The notes under the pieces were generated by a model. The model was given only the letters and a program-made list of their open reading frames with translations. It had not been told where the DNA came from and did not search any database. Below are positions 55,226-64,000 of a stretch of DNA of 64,000 nt, in pieces. Source of the DNA: Cordylochernes scorpioides (taxonomy: Eukaryota; Arthropoda; Arachnida; Pseudoscorpiones; Chernetidae). How positions within the stretch are numbered: position 1 is the stretch's first letter; each line of letters opens with the position of its first letter. Location: positions 52,155,921 to 52,219,920 of the forward strand of contig CP092870.1 of assembly GCA_030710605.1 (NCBI GenBank), in the 5' to 3' direction. The translations under genes and the position numbers were made by a program.

Positions 55226-55910
55226 TATAACAAAGTATTTATTATTTTTTTATCAAAGTATTAATTTTTATGATTATATTTTGCTACTCTGTACACTTCC
55301 CTCTTTTGCCTATATTTTGTTTATCACTCATAGTTTGTTCTCACCTGAAATAAATTGTTGTCTTATCCCGAAGTTGGTCTTCCCTAATTTTCCACGTGGC
55401 ATTTTGGTGGAGGTGCTGGGAAAATTAGGGAAGACAAACTGAAGATCGCCGAAAAGATCTAGAGGTCATGGGTGCTGTGATCTACATTTTCGGAGACTGG
55501 CTCCAGGATTCCACCGACGTCTCGAAGCCAAGACTTCCCTCCAAGATGACGATGCCCATATAGACGATACGTCGATAAAGCCGCTCTTCACGCCGCAAGA
55601 AAAAAGGACGCAAAGGTACTAAAGACAAAGTTCCAACACTCCGATGGAATCCTTGGCAGAAGCACGTCAGATCTATGTCAGTAACTACAATAATTGCTAT
55701 CTGAGGGTCACAGCTCTCATAAGAAAGGAGCTATGTAACAAGTATTTATTATTTTATTAGCAGAGTATTATTTTTTATGTTTATATTTTGCTATACTCTG
55801 TATACTTCCCTCTTTTCCTTTTCTTTTGTTTATCACTCATAGTTTGTTCTTGCCTTAAATAAATTGTTGTCTCATCCCAAAGTTGGTCTCCCCTAATTTT
55901 ACATGTGGCA
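55226..55910 (+). mobile_element. miniature LTR retrotransposon (TRIM-like), copy 2
   Basis: LTRs 55226-55401 and 55734-55910, interior 332 bp opening TTTTGGTGGAGGTGCTGGG and closing AGAAAGGAGCTA. ATAT flanks both sides (55222-55225, 55911-55914), a 4-bp duplication like the solo LTR. The short frame MGAVIYIFGDWLQDST parallels copy 1. Confidence 0.85.
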
Positions 55911-55959
55911 ATATCAATTCACCTCGCCCAAGGTAAGGCTGCCTCATCATTTTTTTTTT

Positions 55960-56630
55960 CTATAAAAATATTCTATTCCACAAACACCAACTAATTATAA
56001 CACACTACTTCAAAAAGAATAACTCTTTAATATTAAACACAAATCACAAAGATTTCATCCTTACATCTTATATTTCTTTCACCTTCATCTACACCTATCA
56101 CTAGAACTAATCCCATACCCACCACTCTAACACCGCTCTCGCGAACAGAACTCTCAATAAGGGATTCAATTACATCATTCTTCACTGTCTGGCAGAGATC
56201 CCTTTCCTGACTGATTTTATCGAATCAAGACTAATTAAATATGAATTGGACTAAGTGAAGAAGACCAACGAACATTCAGTCCACATTTTCCTTCAATAAT
56301 GTTTATTTTTTTAAGAACAAGAATGATAGATATGTTTTCTAATACTAGTGTTCACTATCGTCTCTTTTTCCTTTCAGGCATCCCAAAATATTTCCACCCT
56401 GACTTTTATAATGTGCAATTCGTAACTAATCATGGAAACTTCGGAGATTTTCTGTTTCGAATAGGAGCTATAGACGATCCAAGCTATTTATGCGGAGAGA
56501 GAAGGCAGGATTCCAGTCACTTGCTTATTGAATGTCCAATCTTCCAGAACTACAGAAATCCGGAAAACATTGAATACAAGGATCTTTTCATGTTTATAAA
56601 TAGTAAGGACTAATATTTTAAATTTAGAAA
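55960..56630 (+). pseudogene. LINE C-terminal end (R1/jockey type)
   Basis: The frame 56299-56613 contains FVTNHGNFGDFLFRIGAIDD followed by SYLCGERRQDSSHLLIECPI, the CxxC...HLLxECP tail found at the end of arthropod LINE polyproteins. Upstream sequence is frameshifted. The 104-codon frame itself is a relic. Confidence 0.65.
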
Positions 56631-57129
56631 ATTCTGTAAATATATCTATGATTTTCTCTCTTGGTTAAAAAAAACCGTAATTGCCAAACTAGGTATATTT
56701 GTTTGTGTTTGTTTCATTAGTTGGTTGTGAATTCAAGCATGATTTTAATGTCCTTTCCTTTATTTTCGTCTTTAAACTCTACTCAAACCATGTAATTATT
56801 CAATTGTTTGTGTAATATAGTATTTAGGTTTACAGTTGTTTCTTGACGCAAGCATCCCTTTTGGGGATATCGCATCTGATTTGATAATAAATAAATATTC
56901 AACCAACTATAATATTTTAAACAAATTATAGCCATCTCAATGAACCACGGCCATTTTAAACACCCATAAGCAGCTTCGCCCAGCCATTCCACCATAATAC
57001 TATCCAAAAAGGAAATAGAGATGGCCCTCCCATCCTCACCATGCAACCATCGTAATGATCATCACTATTTCTTCTTCACATTTCATGTATTCTAAATCTC
57101 TACATAGATCCCCTTCCAAATAAAGATAT

Positions 57130-57296
57130 TAGAGAACCCAATTTAGACGACAAGACGGAATAAAAGAAGAAGAGTTTCTTTAATAGATATATTTCTATTA
57201 AAGAAACTCTTCTTCTTTTATTCCGTCTTGTCGTCTAAATCTTACCAAGAAGAATATTATAGTCTTTATCACTAGAGAACCCAATTAATCACCCTT
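57130..57296. mobile_element. hairpin insertion with 14-bp direct repeats
   Basis: TAGAGAACCCAATT at 57130-57143 and 57283-57296. Inside, a perfect 43-bp inverted repeat (57144-57186 with 57195-57237, loop 8 nt), then a 45-bp unpaired tail. Confidence 0.8.
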
Positions 57297-57383
57297 TTCC
57301 TCCTACACACTTTCAAATTCTTCGAAGAATTAATTACTGAATGTATGCGCCATCTGTCGGAAAAATAACAAATTTGGCCAAAT
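57297..57383 (-). repeat. family C fragment, left part
   Basis: From about 57345, GCGCCATCTGTCGGAAAAAT and CAAATTTGGCCAAATA match the inverse of 12886-12985. It continues at 57785 after the LINE insertion. Confidence 0.55.
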
Positions 57384-57771
57384 ATAACAACAACAACAAA
57401 AAGCCTTTATTTAGGGTCACTGACCCTATACAGGATTCACCAGAGGTATGCATAAGAACAAAGCAGTGAGACAAAGGAAACAACGATATAGACAGAAGAA
57501 AAAGAAAAAAAAAACAAGAAAGAGAATGAGGAAAGCAAGAAAAACAACACAAAAAGAGTAGCAGTAAGAAAGTGAGGAGTGAGTGTCACTTGGCCTTCTT
57601 CTGAGATATGGACTTGTGGAAACCATAAAACGCCGTAGCAATATACTTATTCTGGGTCATATTGTCAATTAATGATGGAAGTGAAGCACAGAGTTGCCCA
57701 GTTTTAAGCATAAGGGTTCTTCTTTCTTCTTTCAGAGCAGAGCAGTCAAAAATATAGTGAGTGATTTCAAT
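57384..57771 (-). pseudogene. truncated LINE with 13-bp target duplication
   Basis: ATTTGGCCAAATA occurs at 57371-57383 and 57772-57784. On the minus strand the insert reads EITHYIFDCSALKEERRTLM then TGQLCASLPSLIDNMTQNKY, the C-terminal HYxFxC end of an I/R1-type LINE, and finishes with a TTGTTGTTGTT tail. It is strongly 5'-truncated. Confidence 0.8.
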
Positions 57772-57784
57772 ATTTGGCCAAATA

Positions 57785-57965
57785 CATTTTTTATTAATAA
57801 ATAAAACTAACTACGTACGCGTATTTGGTAATTTACGAATAATTTTAGGTCAAAGAAGTCCAGGCTCTCCGCAACTTCTTGTTGCACGATCAGGAGATGT
57901 ATTTTTTAACAATTATCCACTTGGTGTCAGTATAATTTTACTTTTATACGTACTATTTTTCACAT
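57785..57965 (-). repeat. family C fragment, right part
   Basis: TTTATTAATAAATAAAACTA then ACTACGTACGCGTATTTGG is the eroded inverse of the ribozyme downstream strand at 12875-12910. CACTTGGTGTCAGTATAATTT follows at 57918. Confidence 0.5.
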
Positions 57966-58066
57966 TAAGAACTTAAGTTATACTGATCATTTAAAAAAAG
58001 AACAATTAGTTTTAGCATGCTAAACTGAAACTATATTAATAAATGTATCTAAAATTATTTTCAAAA

Positions 58067-58430
58067 TATTATCAGAATTTATAATACAATATAATGCGGC
58101 TTATGATTGTAGAACGACATTTGAAAATTATCCCGCATGTGTTTCTTTTGAACGAAAAATCGAAATTTATTTTAAGGAGAATTAACGATTATTTCTAACC
58201 TTAGGGATGAAGTATGAAAGGATGAATTGTGAATAGTAATGATAAACGATAAAATAAATTCCCATCCCTGAACACTTTACCGTTTATTCCTAATCTTAAC
58301 AATACATCCTTTCATACTTCATCCCTAAGGTTAGAAATAATCGTTATTTCTCCTTAAAATAAACTTCGATTTTTCGTTCAAAAGAAACACATGCGGGATA
58401 ATTTTCAAATGCCGTTCTATTATCAGAATT
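58067..58430. mobile_element. foldback insertion with 13-bp direct repeats
   Basis: TATTATCAGAATT at 58067-58079 and 58418-58430. Within, a long inverted repeat of about 125 bp (58109 onward against 58417 downward) matches at all but a few bases, including ATTATCCCGCATGTGTTTCT and AACCTTAGGGATGAAG. The arms diverge toward a loop around 58240-58280. No protein is encoded. Confidence 0.8.
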
Positions 58431-59515
58431 AATCTATTTTCGCGATCTCTGTGATGCCATGTGCAGCCGCTCCAAACTAGAAGACCAACCATAGTCCTGT
58501 TGTGCCGCCTCATGATCAAGAATATTTACATGGAACTATAATAGAGTCACAGCTGAACCCAGCTTTCACGGCATTCTTGATGGAAATACTGAATGTTGGC
58601 GTTTGCAAAGCGTTACTCCAGACAAGCAGCTATTCCAGGAAAAAAAGGGAAAGCGCCCCCTGTGATTGGCAAAGAAATTTCGATTCACTGAATTTACAAC
58701 TTAGGTCAGAAAACTTGATAAATTTCAAGTTTAATTTTTTTTTTATTTGAAAAATCATATATGCATTTTAAAACAATACTATTTATACATATATTTGAAT
58801 CTCCGAAAAATATTTTGTTTAAAGAGGACTAAAATTGGCAACACTGGTAAAACAATAAGGTTAATTTCAAAGTCAATTAAGCTATTATCTCGCAGCTATT
58901 ATCTCGTTATCTTAAAAGTTCCAAATGTTTCCACGCATCAGGTATCCTATCTGAAAACACTCTGCTCGATTTTATAAAATATATCAATAAGACCTTAAAC
59001 TTTACATAATACACTTGTATTTGCTACCGAGCTTTATCAACTTTTATCTTAATGTATGAAACATCGTTTGACACCTCGAATATCTTCCTCTGCGTATATT
59101 CTGATTTGGTCTTCCTCAAATCAACTGTTTGTGATAAATGAAAAAAATCACAATAATGCAGTTAATATATTGAGGTTGTTCAGAACTAAAGGTATCTCAG
59201 CACATCATGTGTAAACAGCACAAGGCTAAGTTCCTACTCAAGCTAACTCGGGTTTACCTCTTGTGTATCCACTATCCTTGGCCCTTTTTCTGGTTCAATA
59301 CGTGTTGCTAAAGAGATTGCATGTTTAAAATTTTACAATTTACAAATTTTCACAGACAGGTAAAGAAAATTTTAAATATTCAACAACTGTAAAATTTTAT
59401 CCATATATTAATTCGATTTAAGTAATATGTGGGAATTATTGACATCATTTGAATATATTAGCATCTGAAGATTTCAGAAATTCTTTGATTTTAATTCACA
59501 AACACACTATAATAT
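58431..59515. other. stretch without recognised elements
   Basis: 58440-58700 is moderately G+C-rich with an 82-codon frame (58502-58750) of unknown nature. The remainder is A+T-rich. Confidence 0.35.
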
Positions 59516-59517
59516 AC

Positions 59518-59732
59518 ACACTCATAGACAAAACCTAAGGAAGTTGTACTTTTTAACATGTATATCGGGTTTCAGACAATAACTCTGAAAGATGTTACAG
59601 TGACCTTTATTGAAGTCACATTAGATAATCGAGTGCGAACAAATTTACCGCCTCCAAAAAATATAATAATAATATAATTTGGGCCAAATCAAAGACTTCT
59701 CATTCCTCAAGGTTTGTTCATGAGTGTATTAG
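59518..59732. mobile_element. MITE family B, most complete copy
   Basis: TACACACTCATAGACAAAAC at the left and TTTGTTCATGAGTGTATTAG at the right form the terminal inverted repeats, with TA at the borders. It contains AATAACTCTGAAAGATG and TGACCTTTATTGAAG. Confidence 0.7.
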
Positions 59733-59954
59733 AGGTAATAAAAAGTGTTATACCTAGTAGGAACTGATGTATTCTAATTTAACATGGCATGATAAAATGT
59801 ACTGGCTGAATGTACATAGACTAAATATGAAAAAATATTAGAATAATTGATCAAATATTATTACTGGACACAGGGTCAATCAGAAGTTCGATAGGTAAGT
59901 ACTTATATTTGCGGGAGGATGATAATCATGTACGGAAGGAGGCACCTCTAACAA

Positions 59955-60045
59955 TGCATTATGGGGGTCGGTGGAAGGATGGTCTAAACCGTTGGTTTTC
60001 GACCGCTAAAACCCGGGTTCGATTCTCGCATTTAGCACTTTTTAT
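59955..60045 (+). repeat. tRNA-like head, possible SINE or tRNA relic
   Basis: CCCGGGTTCGATTCTCGC (60015-60032) is a good box B/T arm, with GGATGGTCTAAACCGTTGG and TCGACCGCTAAAA before it. A full cloverleaf could not be drawn by eye. Confidence 0.3.
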
Positions 60046-60197
60046 TGATTTGAAAAAAAAAATACTCCAATGGACCCCGAATATTGCAAAAGTCCCACCC
60101 TACCAGCGAGTGCAAGTAACCAAACGCGGCTCTGGTACATTTGTAAATGCAAAGTCGAACTGCTTTTCACATGTGTAGACATGTGTTGCAATTACAG

Positions 60198-61806
60198 TTG
60201 GTGCCTCCAATCCCGGAGCCAAATAATGATCCCGAAATCCCGGGATTCTGCTCGAATTGGTTTGTGCATGAAAACCAGCGCAAAATTATATTTTTATTAT
60301 CTAGCATTTTGGTAATCAAATTTCTGAGAGATTTGAAATTATTTTCATGCACTGATAACGAAGGGTTATTCTGCAAGATCTTTCCAAAATGGCAGCCTCT
60401 AGAATGAGAGTATGCAGCAGTATGCATGGAGGGGGCCCCAGTTTTTGTTGACATGAAAATAGTGGCTTCTTAGATAGTAGCAGCATCCCTTTATTTTTAT
60501 GGCGGACCTGCGTATAACATGGACCCGCCACTAACCTCTCATCTGGACTGAACTACATGCGGCAAGATAATCGCATTTCCACCAGTATGTGTCTCATTCT
60601 CGACTGCAGAACGCGCTGGGATAGTTTATTGAACATGTAGGAGAGACTTCTCAGTGTGAAGTCAGCGATTCAGAAGGCGCTAATAGATGTGAATGCAAAT
60701 GTCCGTCTAACTGAAGGAAGATTTTGATATCATGACGCAAGTAATTTCCGCACTGAAACCATTTCGGACAGCTGTGGCGGCTATCTGTAGACGCGACGAT
60801 ACGCTTTTGACTGCAGAAGCAACAGTAAAGTTTCTTCTAGAGGAGCTGCAAGCACAATCTCATTCTCTCAGCAAAGATCTGCAAAAACTTTTCAAAAGAG
60901 AATTTTAGAAGAGCGATGCAATAAAGCATCTTTATTCCTCCAATATCTGCACAATCCGCAAGCACAGTTAGAAAAAAAAAGAAGATGGTCAAAGACTTTA
61001 GCGTGAAATTGCTTTTGCGTCTTAAACCGTTACAGGCCGAAGTAAGAATTCAGGCTGATATTTCGCAACTTGCTCGGAGTTTACAAGAACGCCATGAGCC
61101 ATCACAATCGAATGACCATCTTACAATAGAGCGCCGATTGCAAGAAGCTATTGAGGCTGCCTCTTCAACTTCAATTGCAACACCTACACCAGACTCCGCA
61201 TCCTACTCAACTATGATTTGACTTCTTTCTAAACATTAATACATAGTTGGGCAAAATGCAATAATGATTACATTTTCTATGATCACAATTGCAAATAATC
61301 ATGATTACATTTGCTATAATTACAATTACAAGTAATTTTAATCACAATTGTGCTATCATTATATATAGAATAATGAGTAATTATGTTTACATTCTAATGC
61401 AATTATTTTTTTTGCAAAGTATTCGTAATTACAAGGTAATATATTACTTTGAACGGATTACTGCCCAACACTGCATTAAGAGATGTGGTCTAAGAGTTCC
61501 AAGAACAGTAATTTTTTTCCAGATGTGTGTACAGTAATTGACAGATAATTTCAAACTGTAACCCAAAAGCAATGATTTAGTTCATAAGCAGGCGCAAAAT
61601 ATATGGCTTTCAGGTTGTTTTCATCGAAGTAAGTGCCACGTCATTGGCACTATATAAAAGAAAAAATTAAAAATATAACGAACGAAACGATATACCTCTT
61701 GGCGTAGAAAGACGAAAATGTTTTCCAATCCCGGGATATCCCGGGATTGAGAAAAAAGCAATCCCGAATCCCGGGATTGAAAATATGTACCGGGATTGGA
61801 AGCCCT
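60198..61806 (+). mobile_element. hAT transposon with 8-bp target duplication
   Basis: AATTACAG at 60190-60197 and 61807-61814. The left end TTGGTGCCTCCAATCCCGG and the inverse of the right end, AGGGCTTCCAATCCCGG, are imperfect inverted repeats. Transposase remnants: TRWDSLLNM, ERLLSVKSAIQKALIDVN (60607-60700), LKPFRTAVAAI, LLEELQAQSHSLSKDLQKLF (60840-60899) and SQLARSLQERHEPSQSNDHL (61063-61122). These are the middle and C-terminal parts of a zinc-BED hAT transposase. Internal stops and a deleted N-terminal part leave it non-autonomous. Confidence 0.8.
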
Positions 61807-61991
61807 AATTACAGTAAAAGCAGTTGCCTACTTCTACCTACCATGATTATCATGGCCTGTACAACGTGTACTAGGGATAAGCAAAAAAAAAAAAAACGAT
61901 GCGTTATGGTTATCACTCTAGTAAATAATTCAAAGGTAGTGATAAAGAATCAGTCACAACACTAGTTTTGACAAATTCAGATTATGGTATA

Positions 61992-62665
61992 TCTCTATAT
62001 ATATAAAAATGAATGTTTGTATGTCTGATTGTCTGTATGTCCGGTATACAAATTCGCAGTAGTTCACTAATTCAAACCAAAATTTCCATACATAGGTAAA
62101 AGAATACGGGGAATACGATAGGCTATTTTAAAAAATATATAAATCAATTATTAAAACTATATATTCAAAATATTCAACTTAGCTCACGAGCAGCGCCCTC
62201 TAGAACGCGTGGCGATTTTGACGGCGGGGGGCGCCCATTGGCTGCCGGCGCAGCACATGACTTCCCTGCCCCCTGCCCCCCCCCCCCCCCCCCCGCCGAG
62301 TAAATGTGATCTCCCGGCTGCCGGTCGGTTGGACAGTTGCGCGGGGGCAGAGTGACCTCGCGGGTGCCCTCCGGGAACTACGTCCATCTTCCATATGTAA
62401 TATACATTTAATCGTGTAAACCCAGGCGTTGCCCGGGTCATTCGTCTACAAATTCGCAGTAGTTCACTAATTCAAACCAAAATTTCCATACATAGGTAAA
62501 AGAATACTGGGAAGACGATAGGCTATTTTAAAAATATTGCTGTATCATGTTTGATTATCAGATACAAAATTATATCGGGAAAAATTCCAAAAAGCAGAGA
62601 CCACGGGTGAAACAGGGTACATTTAATAGGGTAAAACCCGGGCGTTGCCCGGGTCATTCGGCTAG
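61992..62665 (+). mobile_element. tandem pair of Helitrons
   Basis: 5' end A|TCTCTATATATATAAAAATG at 61991. The first unit ends at about 62448 in the hairpin CAGGCGTTGCCCGGGTCATTC with CTAC in place of CTAG. It runs straight into a second unit beginning ACAAATTCGCAGTAGTTCAC (62449), which repeats 62047-62115 and ends GTTGCCCGGGTCATTCGG, CTAG at 62662-62665. C19 lies at 62276-62294. Confidence 0.65.
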
Positions 62666-62811
62666 TAGGTTATATATTTTCTCTGGGATATATATAATGC
62701 ATTGTTCTAATTGTTCATTGTTGCATATTTAAAGAAGGAAATATTCCTCTCTTTATATATATATATAACAAATGATTTTAATATCTTGAATATTGATTAA
62801 ATTATATAGTA

Positions 62812-62942
62812 CTAGCGAATGTTCCCGGCTTCGCCCGGTTTTTACCTTAGTAAAAGGTTTCCTGAAAAACATTTGTTAAAACGATTCTAGAAAACATCCA
62901 ATCCACCTATATATAGATTTATAAACGTATATAAATATTATT
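62812..62942 (-). mobile_element. Helitron 3' end
   Basis: Inverted CTAG 62812-62815, CGAATGTTCCCGGCTTCGCC and CGGTTTTTACC, then AACATTTGTTAAAACGATTC. Same family as 42959. Confidence 0.6.
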
Positions 62943-63040
62943 GTAAATGCAAAGTCGAACTGCTTTTCACATGTGGTGCAATTACAGTAAAAGCAGTTGC
63001 CTACTTCTACCTACCATGATTATCATGGCCTGTACCACGT
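62943..63040 (+). repeat. paralogous empty site of the hAT insertion
   Basis: GTAAATGCAAAGTCGAACTG, GCAATTACAGTAAAAGCAG and TTGCCTACTTCTACC are continuous here. They match the two flanks of the hAT at 60140-60197 and 61807-61865 with a single AATTACAG (62980-62987). Confidence 0.8.
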
Positions 63041-64000
63041 GGTGTCACTTTGAGACGACTAGAAAAGACATCATACTTTATTACTTACATATCACATTGT
63101 TTAAATTACGATATATATATAATAATAAATAGTTATTTAATTTTATAGTCCAGTTTTGTATTAAAATTATCTTCACTATTATGATCATTTAAATACAAAT
63201 TATAAAATTTGTAAAATGTTATTAATTTGTAGATAGAGAGAGAAAAAAAAATCCTTTACTTCTATTACATCCTCAAGTTAATTATATATTTATAATTAAT
63301 AACAATAAAAAAAATTAACAAAGTAACGTCTATTACATCGGCTTTTACACGTCATTCAGACATACTCTAATCCTATATATAGAATAATCGAAGAGATAAT
63401 ATATATAATAGTTAGAAAAAAGAGAGAAAGACAGAACCATGCACTTTTAATCAAACTAATAATAAGGAAAAAAAAAAAAGAGTTTTATAAAGAAGGTAGA
63501 TAAGATTGTTAGTATATATATATATATATTTTTATGATTTTATATTTTATCCTTTTTTTTTTTTTTTTTAAAAAGATTTTTAAAGGTTTTTTTATTTTAT
63601 AATATGATTATAAATAGTTGTATTTAGTAATATATCTATAGTATGAATTAACATTTGTTATAAGTTTGGATATTATGTTTTGAAACCCTAATGGTAGACC
63701 AGACATACACAAAAAACTTTAAATTGAAATAAATTGGAAAAAGAGATCTGCTGGAACGGGGATCATCAGATAAAATTCCAGCGACATTTCAACCCCTTCT
63801 TTATTATGTCATAGATCTCTTTTAAACCGTATTTTATGTGTTAATATTAAGTTGTTTCAGTGAAATATTTAAATGAACATATAACAGATACAAGTGTTAA
63901 CAAATTCAAACTGTAAACCTACCTTGACCGCTGCGTCCTCCATTGTGTATATCTATTTCTGGCTGGCACATGTCGCGGGAGGGGAATGTCCCCCCACATT
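63041..64000. other. A+T-rich stretch, no feature seen
   Basis: Simple runs ((TA)n near 63511-63530, T19 near 63553). An imperfect inverted pair AGAGATCT / AGATCTCT lies near 63740 and 63814. Confidence 0.4.

Noticed and set aside
59955..60045. Functional tRNA gene
   Set aside because: A good box B is present but no complete cloverleaf or clear box A could be drawn; treated as a tRNA-like relic.

Overview
This is an intron- and repeat-rich animal nuclear segment, roughly one-third G+C by eye. The mobile DNA is typical of invertebrates and best matches an arthropod: mariner, Tigger-like and hAT transposons, CTAG-ended Helitrons, jockey- and R1-like LINEs, gypsy and miniature LTR elements, and Penelope-type repeats with hammerhead ribozymes. 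The species is not identifiable from the sequence. There is no bacterial operon, rRNA or CRISPR. Nearly all long open frames are chance frames in repeats.

The best-supported host gene is at 2692-13196 (+): a compact spliced gene for a secreted, basic, cysteine-rich prepropeptide. It has a TATA box, a signal peptide, dibasic cleavage sites, an acidic spacer and a poly(A) signal just after the stop. Four introns are certain. One small coding exon is missing between exons 2 and 3, and a 38-nt candidate at 9814-9851 restores the frame. The introns hold a complete Helitron, MITEs, tRNA-derived SINEs and three of the four hammerhead copies.

From 13.2 to 34 kb there is no convincing host gene. The stretch holds tandem Helitron-derived blocks (14.8-16.5 kb), a 48-bp minisatellite (18.75-20.3 kb), a decayed autonomous Helitron with a helicase remnant (24.5-25.6 kb), two mariner remnants and a complete miniature LTR element (30.7-31.4 kb). 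From 34.8 to 41.5 kb lies a 6.7-kb LTR pair with a non-coding interior (LARD-like). It is followed by an 0.88-kb Helitron that carries a tRNA-Gly(GCC) gene.

At 44.5-47.1 kb a gypsy pol remnant is interrupted by a mariner with both ends present. At 49.9-50.1 kb is a broken exon of a GMC oxidoreductase. Opposite it, on the minus strand, are coding-like blocks that may be the 3' part of another gene (50.2-51.4 kb). The last 13 kb contains a second miniature LTR element, LINE 3' ends, two foldback insertions with 13-14-bp target duplications, a hAT element with an 8-bp duplication, and a related empty site for that hAT 2.8 kb away.

The most notable signals are the hammerhead ribozymes with compensatory stem changes, the secreted peptide gene, the three hairpin insertions with 12-14-bp duplications, and the Helitron-borne tRNA gene.
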